DNA of 10,085 nt from Oscillospiraceae bacterium (lineage in GTDB: Bacteria; Bacillota; Clostridia; Oscillospirales; Ruminococcaceae), in the NCBI GenBank assembly GCA_031281115.1, contig JAITFV010000251.1, forward strand, positions 1 to 10,085, given 5' to 3'. The notes beneath the pieces are model-generated. The model made no database searches. It was given only the letters and a program-made list of their open reading frames with translations, and was not told the origin of the DNA. Positions within the stretch are counted from its first letter, which is position 1. Each line of letters opens with the position of its first letter. This document shows positions 1 through 4,864 of this stretch, in pieces. The position numbers were made by a program, and so were the translations under genes.

Positions 1-137
1 GCGTTCCGCTTTTTAAGTTAAAGGGGCTTGCGCTGTTGCGACAGCGCCCGCTGCGCTCACGCAGCGGAAATCCGTTTAAATTGAAACTGTGGAACAGTTT
101 TCAATTTAAACGATTATAATTGTTCATTATCAATTGT
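1..137. repeat. Hairpin-rich dispersed repeat, left copy
   Basis: This gene-free stretch holds three consecutive perfect or near-perfect stem-loops. They are 31-36/41-46 (CGCTGT with ACAGCG), 48-55/60-67 (CCGCTGCG with CGCAGCGG, loop CTCA), and a long AT-rich hairpin 73-90/94-112 with a 3-base loop and one bulged A. A weaker AATTG/CAATT pair lies at 118-122/131-135. The block begins directly at the stop codon of the minus-strand deaminase gene, so the long hairpin may also act as that gene's terminator. Thirteen bases of it (108-120) recur inverted at the right end of the window. The hairpins are seen directly. That this is a mobile or dispersed repeat is inferred. Confidence 0.6.
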
Positions 138-626
138 TTAATATCCGTCGCTTCCCTCTAAGCTCTCATCATTTTCAATCCATTTTTCTACATTTATGGT
201 GCGGAAATCGTTTTTTGTGAGCCTGATTATAACCATTGAAATCCCTGCGTTAATAATCAACCTCTTGCACATCGTACACGGCTCGGAATCGTCAAGCAGT
301 TCACCGTTTTTCGGGTCCTTGCAAACTAAATAAATCGTCGCACCGAGCATTTCCGAGCGAGGCGCGGAGATGATGCAGTTCGCTTCCGCGTGTACCGAGC
401 GGCAAAGCTCGTACCTTTGACCGGTGGGTACGTTCAGCTTTTCGCGAACGCAAGTGCCTATATCGCAGCAGTTCGCTCTGCCGCGCGGCGCACCGTTGAA
501 ACCGGTTGAAATAATCTCATCGTTCTTGACGATAATCGCGCCGTAATTGCGCCGCAAACATGTCCCGCGCTCACCCACGGTTTCGGCTATATCAAGATAG
601 TAATTGATTTTGTCGCGTCTTTGCAT
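138..626 (-). CDS. dCMP deaminase / ComEB-type cytidine-deaminase-fold protein
   Basis: This is a 162-residue zinc-dependent deaminase of the dCMP deaminase/ComEB family, whose members convert dCMP to dUMP in the cytosol to feed dTMP synthesis. Counting from the chosen ATG, HAE (residues 79-81) provides the zinc-binding His and the catalytic Glu, and PCTMC (116-120) provides the two zinc Cys. The family-typical GAIIVKND and TGFNGAPRG stretches lie upstream. A longer frame opens with GTG at 650, but that is only about 6 nt from the predicted transcription start. The ATG at 626 has a GGGAGA ribosome site about 6 nt upstream, so I chose it. The gene is transcribed alone, divergently from rsmA. 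In Bacillus the homologue sits in the comE operon, but no competence genes are visible here. The substrate could be another deoxynucleotide. Confidence 0.9.
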   Translation of the reverse strand: MQRRDKINYYLDIAETVGERGTCLRRNYGAIIVKNDEIISTGFNGAPRGRANCCDIGTCVREKLNVPTGQRYELCRSVHAEANCIISAPRSEMLGATIYLVCKDPKNGELLDDSEPCTMCKRLIINAGISMVIIRLTKNDFRTINVEKWIENDESLEGSDGY

Positions 627-663
627 GACGATTCTCCCATCACATTTCACATATATAATTTAA

Positions 664-692
664 AGTATAACATAAATTTATTGCGTAGTCAA
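664..692 (-). promoter_or_regulatory. Promoter of the deaminase gene
   Basis: Read on the minus strand, -35 TTGACT (687-692), a 17-bp spacer and -10 TATACT (664-669) are present, with an extended TGT before the -10. The predicted start is near 657, giving a leader of about 30 nt before the ATG at 626. Its -35 abuts the rsmA -35, so the two promoters overlap by 12 bp. Confidence 0.75.
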
Positions 693-709
693 TATTTTTA
701 TGCTATAAT
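681..709 (+). promoter_or_regulatory. rsmA promoter giving a leaderless mRNA
   Basis: TTGCGT (681-686), a 17-bp spacer and TATAAT (704-709) preceded by TGC form an extended -10 promoter. Counting 7 nt from the last base of the -10 places +1 at 716, which is the A of the rsmA ATG. No Shine-Dalgarno sequence is present before the start. Confidence 0.75.
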
Positions 710-715
710 AACGGC

Positions 716-1624
716 ATGAACCTTACCAACATCAACACAATAAAAGACCTCTTTGCTCGCCACGGTTTTAGTTTTACCAAGCCGCTGGGTCAGAATTTCC
801 TGATTAATCCAAGTGTTTGCCCAAGGATTACCAAGGCGGCAACCGCCCCGTCAGGAAAGGAGGGGAGAAGAGAGGGATTATATGCTTTCGAGATTGGCGC
901 GGGGATTGGCGTACTCACGAAAGAGCTTGCAAAAATCTGCAAAAAAGTAATCTGCGTTGAAATTGACGAGTCGCTGAAACCGATTTTAGCGGAAACACTC
1001 GCCGGCTGCCCGAATGTTGAGATTATTTGGGGCGATGTGCTGAAGCTTGATTTAAAGCGGCTTTTCAAGGAAAAATTCAATGTACCGGCTGTCTGCTCTT
1101 CTGCGGAGGAAAATGAAATTATCGTCTGCGCGAACCTGCCTTATTATATCACCTCGCCTGTCATAATGCGGCTTTTGGAAGAACGGCTGCCTTTAAAATC
1201 TATCACCGTCATGGTGCAGAAGGAGGCAGCTGTACGGCTGTGCGCGCCTCCGGGTACGCGGGATTGCGGCGCGGTGAGCGCGGCTGTGCGGTATTACAGC
1301 ACGCCGAAGAAGCTTTTCGATGTGTCGCGGGGCAGCTTCATGCCTGCGCCGAACGTAGACAGCGCGGTAATCCACCTTGATGTACGCAATGCAGGGGACG
1401 ATGTTCTCGGCGTCCCGCAAAGCGACGAAGCCTTTTTCTTCCGAATCATCCGTGCCTCATTCTCACAACGGCGCAAACAGCTTGCAAACCCACTGTCAAG
1501 CGAGTTAGGTTTACAGAAAGAAGCAATTAAAAACGCGCTTTCGGCAATAGGCTTGAAGCCGACGTCGCGGGCAGAAGAATTAACACTGGAGGACTTTGCA
1601 GAGCTTTATAAAATCGTTAAGTAG
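716..1624 (+). CDS. rsmA: 16S rRNA (adenine1518/1519-N6)-dimethyltransferase RsmA/KsgA
   Basis: This 302-residue SAM-dependent enzyme dimethylates two adjacent adenines in the 3'-terminal hairpin of 16S rRNA late in small-subunit assembly. Visible motifs are GQNFLI (25-30), SAM motif I EIGAGIGVLT (59-68), the acidic VEID (81-84), GD (106-107), the catalytic NLPYYI (140-145), and the C-terminal FMPAPNVDS (208-216) and SFSQRRKQL (248-256). It is slightly longer than the usual ~270-290 residues because of short insertions before motif I (about 45-56) and before NLPY (about 121-136). The N-terminus fits the family well from this ATG, which supports a leaderless start. A hairpin separates it from the downstream nitroreductase gene. 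It has no T-tract, so read-through into nitroreductase-tsaD is likely. Confidence 0.97.
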   Translation: MNLTNINTIKDLFARHGFSFTKPLGQNFLINPSVCPRITKAATAPSGKEGRREGLYAFEIGAGIGVLTKELAKICKKVICVEIDESLKPILAETLAGCPNVEIIWGDVLKLDLKRLFKEKFNVPAVCSSAEENEIIVCANLPYYITSPVIMRLLEERLPLKSITVMVQKEAAVRLCAPPGTRDCGAVSAAVRYYSTPKKLFDVSRGSFMPAPNVDSAVIHLDVRNAGDDVLGVPQSDEAFFFRIIRASFSQRRKQLANPLSSELGLQKEAIKNALSAIGLKPTSRAEELTLEDFAELYKIVK

Positions 1625-1643
1625 GGGCGAACTGCGTTCGCCC
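1622..1643 (+). repeat. Palindromic hairpin after rsmA
   Basis: A GGGCGAA/TTCGCCC stem (1625-1631/1637-1643) with loop CTGCG begins at the rsmA stop codon. It is preceded by GTAG and followed by GC and A-rich sequence with no T-run, so it is a poor intrinsic terminator. The GTAGGG lead resembles the palindromic block at 4195-4244, suggesting the same class of dispersed palindrome. Confidence 0.5.
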
Positions 1644-1700
1644 GCAAAACCGCACACAACACAATCTCGCCTGACAGAGCAATATTAAGGAGATATTATC

Positions 1701-2234
1701 ATGACAACATTAGAGGCAATTAAAAATCGCACAAGTTATCGCGGAATATTCGAGGATACTGCAGTTCCGCGGGAGGATTTAAGAAAAATCATGGAGGCGG
1801 GCTTAGCTGCGCCGTCCGGCTGCAATACCCAGACCACAAGCCTGATTGCCGTTGATGAGCCGCAGCTTTTGCGGAGACTTAACGAGGTAACGGAGTTAGA
1901 AACACCCGCAACCGCAACCGCGATGATTTGCGTGCTTGCTCAAAAGCTCATAGCATACCGTGACCGCAGCTTTTACGTTCAGGACTACTCGGCTGCGATT
2001 CAAAATATGCTGCTGGCAATCGTGGAACTGGGTTATCAGAGCTGCTGGTACGAGGGGCAGATTACCGACGAGGACAAAATCGGGCGGAAAATGGCAGACA
2101 TTTTGGGCGTACCCGAGGAATATGAGTTGGTGTGTTTTTTGCCTGTCGGAATTGCCGCAGAAAGCTTAAATTATGCCGTGAAAATGCCGTTTGAGCAGCG
2201 GGCGTGGTTTAATGGATTTGGTGCAAAATCATGA
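1701..2234 (+). CDS. Nitroreductase-family FMN oxidoreductase
   Basis: This 177-residue protein has the nitroreductase fold, whose members are usually cytosolic FMN-dependent NAD(P)H oxidoreductases acting on nitro compounds, quinones or flavins. The N-terminal IKNRTSYR (7-14) matches the family's RxSxR phosphate/FMN contact. APSGCNTQ (37-44) is the second FMN element. The helix AAIQNMLLAIVELGYQSCW (98-116) is the typical dimer and flavin-pocket helix. AAGG-type spacing is good: AAGGAGA at 1687-1693 precedes the ATG. The frame ends in ATGA, overlapping the tsaD start by 4 nt, which implies translational coupling. The physiological substrate cannot be read from sequence, and no functional link to t6A synthesis is known to me. 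Confidence 0.88.
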   Translation: MTTLEAIKNRTSYRGIFEDTAVPREDLRKIMEAGLAAPSGCNTQTTSLIAVDEPQLLRRLNEVTELETPATATAMICVLAQKLIAYRDRSFYVQDYSAAIQNMLLAIVELGYQSCWYEGQITDEDKIGRKMADILGVPEEYELVCFLPVGIAAESLNYAVKMPFEQRAWFNGFGAKS

Positions 2235-3247
2235 AAATACTCGGAATCGAAACGTCCTGTGATGAAACCGCTTGTGCCGTTGTCGAAAACGGCAGAAAAA
2301 CACTGTCAACCGTTATAGCTTCACAGGTTGACGAACACCGCTTGTACGGCGGGGTTGTGCCGGAGATTGCCTCGCGCAGACATTCGGAGTGCATTGCGCA
2401 GGTCTGTGAAGAAGCACTCAAAAAAGCGAATTGCAAACTTGATGAAGTTGACGGCGTTGCGGTGACTTTTGCGCCCGGTTTAATCGGCGCGCTGCTTGTC
2501 GGTGTCAACTTTGCGAAGGGGCTTGCATTAGCCGCAAACAAGCCGCTGATTCCCGTGCATCATATTAAGGGTCACGCAGCCGCGAATTATTTAGCTTACC
2601 CCGAATTAGAACCTCCTTACCTGTGTTTAGCGGTTTCAGGCGGTCACAGCCAGATTATGGAAGTGAAAAGTTACACGGATTTTTCCTTGCTCGGACGCAC
2701 GATTGACGACGCGGCAGGCGAGGCTTTCGATAAAGTCGCACGGTCGCTCGGTTTTCCGTACCCCGGGGGGATATATATTGACGAAGTTGCAAAAAACGGT
2801 GATAAAAATAAATACAGCCTGCCCTACCCTAAAACGCAGAATGAGTTAGATTTCAGCTTCTCGGGACTTAAAACCGCTGTAATTAACTTGATTCACAACA
2901 CAGAGCAGCGCGGGCAGAAGCTGCCTTCAATGGAAACACTTGATAAAAGCGCGCTTGCCGCGAGTTTTCAGCATACAGTCTGCGATATTTTATGTACAAA
3001 GCTTGTAAAGGCGGCAGAGTTGACAGGGCATAAGAAGATTGCGCTGACAGGCGGTGTCGCGGCGAATTCCGGGCTTCGCGATATGATTGCCGGGCGTGCG
3101 GAAAAAATAGGCGCGGAAATATTTATACCGCCGTTGCCGCTATGCGGAGATAATGCCGCAATGATTGCGGCGCAGGGGTTTTACGAGTTTTTGGCGGGAA
3201 ATACGGCAGACATGAGCTTGAATGCGCGGGCTAACGGGGATTTGTGA
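2231..3247 (+). CDS. tsaD: tRNA N6-adenosine threonylcarbamoyltransferase TsaD
   Basis: This 338-residue ASKHA-fold metalloprotein transfers threonylcarbamoyl from TC-AMP to A37 of ANN-decoding tRNAs, working with TsaB, TsaC/Sua5 and TsaE. ETSCDETACAVV (7-18) is the phosphate-1 loop. HHIKGH holds the metal ligands H111 and H115. VSGGHS (135-140), AAGEAFDKVARSLG (161-174), TGGVAAN (273-279) and CGDNAAMIA (305-313, with metal ligand D307) complete the family set. The usual YPGGP motif reads YPGGI here. The length is typical. The start at 2231 lies inside the nitroreductase stop (ATGA), so translation is probably coupled. tsaB and tsaE are not in the window. A strong terminator lies 4 nt after the stop. 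Confidence 0.97.
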   Translation: MKILGIETSCDETACAVVENGRKTLSTVIASQVDEHRLYGGVVPEIASRRHSECIAQVCEEALKKANCKLDEVDGVAVTFAPGLIGALLVGVNFAKGLALAANKPLIPVHHIKGHAAANYLAYPELEPPYLCLAVSGGHSQIMEVKSYTDFSLLGRTIDDAAGEAFDKVARSLGFPYPGGIYIDEVAKNGDKNKYSLPYPKTQNELDFSFSGLKTAVINLIHNTEQRGQKLPSMETLDKSALAASFQHTVCDILCTKLVKAAELTGHKKIALTGGVAANSGLRDMIAGRAEKIGAEIFIPPLPLCGDNAAMIAAQGFYEFLAGNTADMSLNARANGDL

Positions 3248-3250
3248 CAC

Positions 3251-3279
3251 AACAAGGCGGCTTTGAAAGCCGCCTTGTT
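3251..3279 (+). terminator. Intrinsic terminator after tsaD
   Basis: The perfect complementary arms AACAAGGCGGC (3251-3261) and GCCGCCTTGTT (3269-3279) flank TTTGAAA and are followed by TCTATTTATAT. The minus-strand zinc-ribbon gene ends at 3281, so the hairpin probably serves both converging genes. Confidence 0.85.
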
Positions 3280-3280
3280 T

Positions 3281-4102
3281 CTATTTATATGTATTGCAAT
3301 CTTTGCAAAAAGTGACGGATTTTAAATTAGTAGCTCCGCACTTCCTGCACAACCATGTGGGTGCGTTTGAATGAGAATCGTTGATACTTGAGAGTTTTTT
3401 CATTTGAGAACCATAATTCTTATGTGTTCTATCTCCAATAATGTTACCTTGTATCGTTGAAATAACACAGAGCGTAACATATAATATTCCATAAATCCAC
3501 CCTCCCGGCGCGACCGAGAAATTAAGTTCGTCTTCAAAATGATTTAAAAATAAAATGTTTGCAAAGACATGTACAACAAAAAGGCTCACTCCTACTATGC
3601 TGTTTATAAATATACTGTATTGGGTGTTTAAATCGGGATTTGAATTTTTAATTATCCGAATACCGATAATTAAAGGAAATATTAAAGTAACAATATTCAA
3701 CAAAATAAGTAAAAAAACACCGTCTCCATCAACATCAAACTCCACATAATAATTAAACGTCCCGCTATCATAATACCCCGCAAATTCAGATTCTATATAA
3801 GTGCAACGACCTGTAATTGTGTTAAATCCTGTAATATCTAATCTTCCTATGTAACTCCGATAATCTTCCAAATACGTAAACATCGGCGCGGCAAATGTGA
3901 GTATGCACAGTATTATCGGTATGATTACAGAAACGAGCCTAAGCGTTGATTTGTTTTTAAATAAATTCGGTGCATTTATATTTGGTGAATTTATCGTTCG
4001 CTGTGCTGTTTGCTCCTGTCTGTATTTTTCCGTCCCTACCCCGCAATGAACGCAAATAAGAGCCTCGATGTCAATTTCTTTTCCGCATTTTGAGCAAAAC
4101 AT
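3281..4102 (-). CDS. Membrane protein with zinc ribbons at both termini
   Basis: I do not recognise a named function. The 273-residue protein begins with a four-Cys zinc ribbon (CSKCG and CVHCG, Cys 3, 6, 17, 20) and ends with a second one (CRKCG and CKDC, Cys 252, 255, 266, 269). Between them lie four likely transmembrane segments at about 54-75, 129-151, 163-186 and 202-222. With both ribbons cytoplasmic, the 76-128 loop, rich in Tyr and acidic residues, would face outside. A frame from TTG at 4114 is possible, but GGAGGG (4107-4112) sits 4 nt before the ATG at 4102, so I chose that. The gene is much more AT-rich than tsaD and serA, which suggests acquired DNA. It diverges from the ribbon-helix-helix gene and has a structured leader of about 170 nt. 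Confidence 0.75.
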   Translation of the reverse strand: MFCSKCGKEIDIEALICVHCGVGTEKYRQEQTAQRTINSPNINAPNLFKNKSTLRLVSVIIPIILCILTFAAPMFTYLEDYRSYIGRLDITGFNTITGRCTYIESEFAGYYDSGTFNYYVEFDVDGDGVFLLILLNIVTLIFPLIIGIRIIKNSNPDLNTQYSIFINSIVGVSLFVVHVFANILFLNHFEDELNFSVAPGGWIYGILYVTLCVISTIQGNIIGDRTHKNYGSQMKKLSSINDSHSNAPTWLCRKCGATNLKSVTFCKDCNTYK

Positions 4103-4130
4103 ATTACCCTCCAAAAATATTATTGAATTT

Positions 4131-4270
4131 CCTCGAAAACTCTAATACTGCATCAACACAGGATTTTGAAATACAACATTTAAATTTCCTCCCTTGTAGG
4201 GAACGGATTTATCCGTTCCGGAACGCATGAATGCGTTCCCTACAGCATTGGTGTAAAATAGTTTTCGAGG
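4131..4270. repeat. MITE-like element with terminal inverted repeats and nested hairpins
   Basis: The perfect 11-bp inverted ends CCTCGAAAACT (4131-4141) and AGTTTTCGAGG (4260-4270) bound 140 bp without a gene. Inside, TGTAGGGAACG (4195-4205) and CGTTCCCTACA (4234-4244) enclose two perfect 9-bp hairpins, 4200-4208/4211-4219 and 4220-4228/4231-4239. The element lies between the predicted promoter and ribosome site of the zinc-ribbon gene. I see no convincing target-site duplication, so a leader structure rather than an insertion remains possible. Confidence 0.55.
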
Positions 4271-4280
4271 GTTCTCATTT

Positions 4281-4309
4281 ATTATAACACACAAAAACAA
4301 ATATTGCAA
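4281..4309 (-). promoter_or_regulatory. Promoter of the zinc-ribbon membrane gene
   Basis: On the minus strand, TTGCAA (4304-4309), a 17-bp spacer and TATAAT (4281-4286) with extended TGT are present. The predicted start is near 4274. The -35 lies inside the left arm of the 31-bp inverted repeat. Confidence 0.65.
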
Positions 4310-4330
4310 GTAATAATTACTTGCAATATT
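4300..4330. repeat. 31-bp inverted repeat, candidate operator
   Basis: Perfect 14-bp arms, AATATTGCAAGTAA (4300-4313) and its complement (4317-4330), are separated by TAA. The repeat covers the -35 of the minus-strand membrane-protein promoter and lies upstream of the ribbon-helix-helix gene. An autoregulatory operator for that protein is a reasonable inference. Confidence 0.6.
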
Positions 4331-4388
4331 GCTTATTTAATTATTTGCTGTTTGCAGTTACAATTAACATATAAAAGGAGGTGCGATT

Positions 4389-4556
4389 ATGTTTGTTGTA
4401 CGCAAACCTGAAAGTTTTAACAAAACCATAAGAATGCCTGATGATTTAATAGAAAAATTAGAAAAACTCGCTTTTGAAAAGGATATATCGTTTAATCAGT
4501 TAGTTGTTCAATGCTGTAATTACGCGCTCGAAAACATAGGAGAACCCCCCGACTGA
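4389..4556 (+). CDS. Small ribbon-helix-helix (Arc/CopG-like) DNA-binding protein
   Basis: This 55-residue protein has the ribbon-helix-helix pattern. A beta strand KTIRMP (12-17) is followed by helix DDLIEKLEKLAFEKD (18-32), then the ISFNQLV turn and the second helix (33-50). Such proteins bind DNA as dimers through the paired strands and often repress their own operons or serve as antitoxins. A very strong AAAGGAGGTG (4374-4383) lies 5 nt before the ATG. No toxin gene follows in the same direction and frame, so I call it a solitary regulator. The stop codon lies in the loop of a C/G-rich hairpin. The promoter is unclear: TACAAT at 4359-4364 is a possible -10, but there is no good -35. The gene is below the length many gene finders report. 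Confidence 0.75.
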   Translation: MFVVRKPESFNKTIRMPDDLIEKLEKLAFEKDISFNQLVVQCCNYALENIGEPPD

Positions 4557-4571
4557 TAAACAATCGGGGGG
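4545..4571 (+). terminator. CCCCCCGA/TCGGGGGG hairpin at the end of the ribbon-helix-helix gene
   Basis: An 8-bp perfect G/C-rich stem (4545-4552/4564-4571) encloses an 11-nt loop that contains the stop codon. No T-run follows, so termination is weaker than it looks. It separates the gene from the next promoter, which begins 10 bp further on. Confidence 0.45.
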
Positions 4572-4580
4572 GTAGCTTAA

Positions 4581-4609
4581 TTGACAGAATTGGGCATTTA
4601 TGTTACAAT
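4581..4609 (+). promoter_or_regulatory. Strong promoter of the small-peptide mRNA
   Basis: The consensus TTGACA (4581-4586), a 17-bp spacer, an extended TGT and TACAAT (4604-4609) are present. The predicted +1 is 4616. That is the first base of GTCGTTG, which is complementary to CAACGAC at the end of the reading frame. Confidence 0.85.
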
Positions 4610-4643
4610 TACCATGTCGTTGACTCTCTCCGACAGGAGGAGG

Positions 4644-4677
4644 TGAGCTAATGGGCTACATATTATCTTTCTTCACG
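4644..4677 (+). repeat. Two-part direct repeat, copy 1 (over the peptide start codon)
   Basis: TGAGCTAATG (4644-4653) contains the ATG at 4651. Eight nt later ATTATCTTTCTTC (4662-4674) is followed by ACG. Copy 2 at 4793-4825 has the identical first part, the same 8-nt gap and a second part differing by one deleted T. Confidence 0.85.
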
Positions 4678-4746
4678 GCGGTTATGGCAAGATTAGTCGG
4701 TGAACGGCTAAGCAAATGGTTAGACCGACGTAAGCGCAACGACTAA
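4651..4746 (+). CDS. 31-residue hydrophobic/basic peptide, candidate Fst-like type I toxin
   Basis: The peptide has a hydrophobic N-terminal segment (residues 2-17, GYILSFFTAVMARLVG), then a charged amphipathic stretch and the tail KWLDRRKRND (22-31). Fst-family toxins have a membrane-spanning helix followed by a charged tail that often contains a WL pair. The tail here fits that pattern. The family's central proline is absent and Arg14 interrupts the hydrophobic run, so membership is divergent at best. Translation signals are strong: AGGAGGAGG at 4635-4643, 7 nt before the ATG. A short UCUCC hairpin (4627-4631 with 4636-4640, loop GACA) can cover half of that site. A dedicated promoter, a terminator and a convergent antisense promoter make this a self-contained unit, which supports a real gene despite its size. 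Toxicity is inferred, not seen. Confidence 0.72.
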   Translation: MGYILSFFTAVMARLVGERLSKWLDRRKRND

Positions 4747-4752
4747 CCTAAA

Positions 4753-4822
4753 TGAATACCCGAGAGTTGGCGCTCTCGGGTATTCGCTCGCATGAGCTAA
4801 TGAACTGTTAATTATCTTCTTC
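4753..4822 (-). ncRNA. Predicted antisense RNA antitoxin to the small-peptide mRNA
   Basis: The perfect minus-strand promoter at 4829-4857 places +1 at 4822, the outer edge of direct-repeat copy 2. Transcription runs left through the repeat and ends at the shared terminator stem, giving an RNA of about 70 nt with no reading frame of note. Its 5' part would read GAAGAAGAUAAU and then CAUUAGCUCA. Both are complementary to the peptide mRNA, the first within its early codons (with one bulged U) and the second across its start codon. The 3' ends overlap at the terminator. The exact ends are inferred. Confidence 0.65.
4754..4785. terminator. Bidirectional terminator stem shared by the peptide mRNA and the antisense RNA
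   Basis: A perfect 13-bp stem, GAATACCCGAGAG (4754-4766) with its complement (4773-4785), has loop TTGGCG. It lies 7 nt after the peptide stop. U-tracts are short on both sides (TATT in the plus direction, ATTT in the minus direction), so efficiency is uncertain. It may also end serA transcription. Confidence 0.75.
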
Positions 4823-4825
4823 GCG
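4793..4825 (+). repeat. Two-part direct repeat, copy 2 (at the antisense RNA 5' end)
   Basis: TGAGCTAATG (4793-4802), an 8-nt gap, then ATTATCTTCTTC (4811-4822) and GCG repeat the copy at 4644-4677 in the same DNA orientation. It is transcribed from the opposite strand, which gives trans complementarity to the peptide mRNA. Confidence 0.85.
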
Positions 4826-4828
4826 TAC

Positions 4829-4857
4829 ATTATAACACAAAGAATTCGTTTTGTCAA
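4829..4857 (-). promoter_or_regulatory. Perfect-consensus antisense promoter
   Basis: On the minus strand TTGACA (4852-4857), a 17-bp spacer, an extended TGT and TATAAT (4829-4834) match the consensus at every hexamer position. It starts 7 bp beyond the serA stop and points away from serA, so it cannot serve serA. No minus-strand coding gene follows until 4102. Confidence 0.85.
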
Positions 4858-4864
4858 GGCTTTT

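Noticed and set aside
1..137. CRISPR array or tRNA in the left-end hairpins
   Set aside because: There are no regularly spaced direct repeats and no cloverleaf. The three stems differ in sequence.
627..650. GTG-start extension of the deaminase
   Set aside because: It lies about 6 nt from the predicted transcription start, and the ATG at 626 has its own ribosome site.
1625..1643. Intrinsic terminator after rsmA
   Set aside because: The stem is good, but no T-run follows. It looks more like a dispersed palindrome.
2209..2541. Minus-strand frame opposite the start of tsaD
   Set aside because: It is antisense to the conserved TsaD phosphate loop and has no supporting start signal.
4389..4746. 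Type II toxin-antitoxin pair formed by the ribbon-helix-helix protein and the 31-residue peptide
   Set aside because: The two are separated by a hairpin and a dedicated promoter, and the peptide is far shorter than type II toxins. The antisense architecture explains the peptide better.
4829..4857. Promoter belonging to serA
   Set aside because: It lies after the serA stop codon and points away from the gene.
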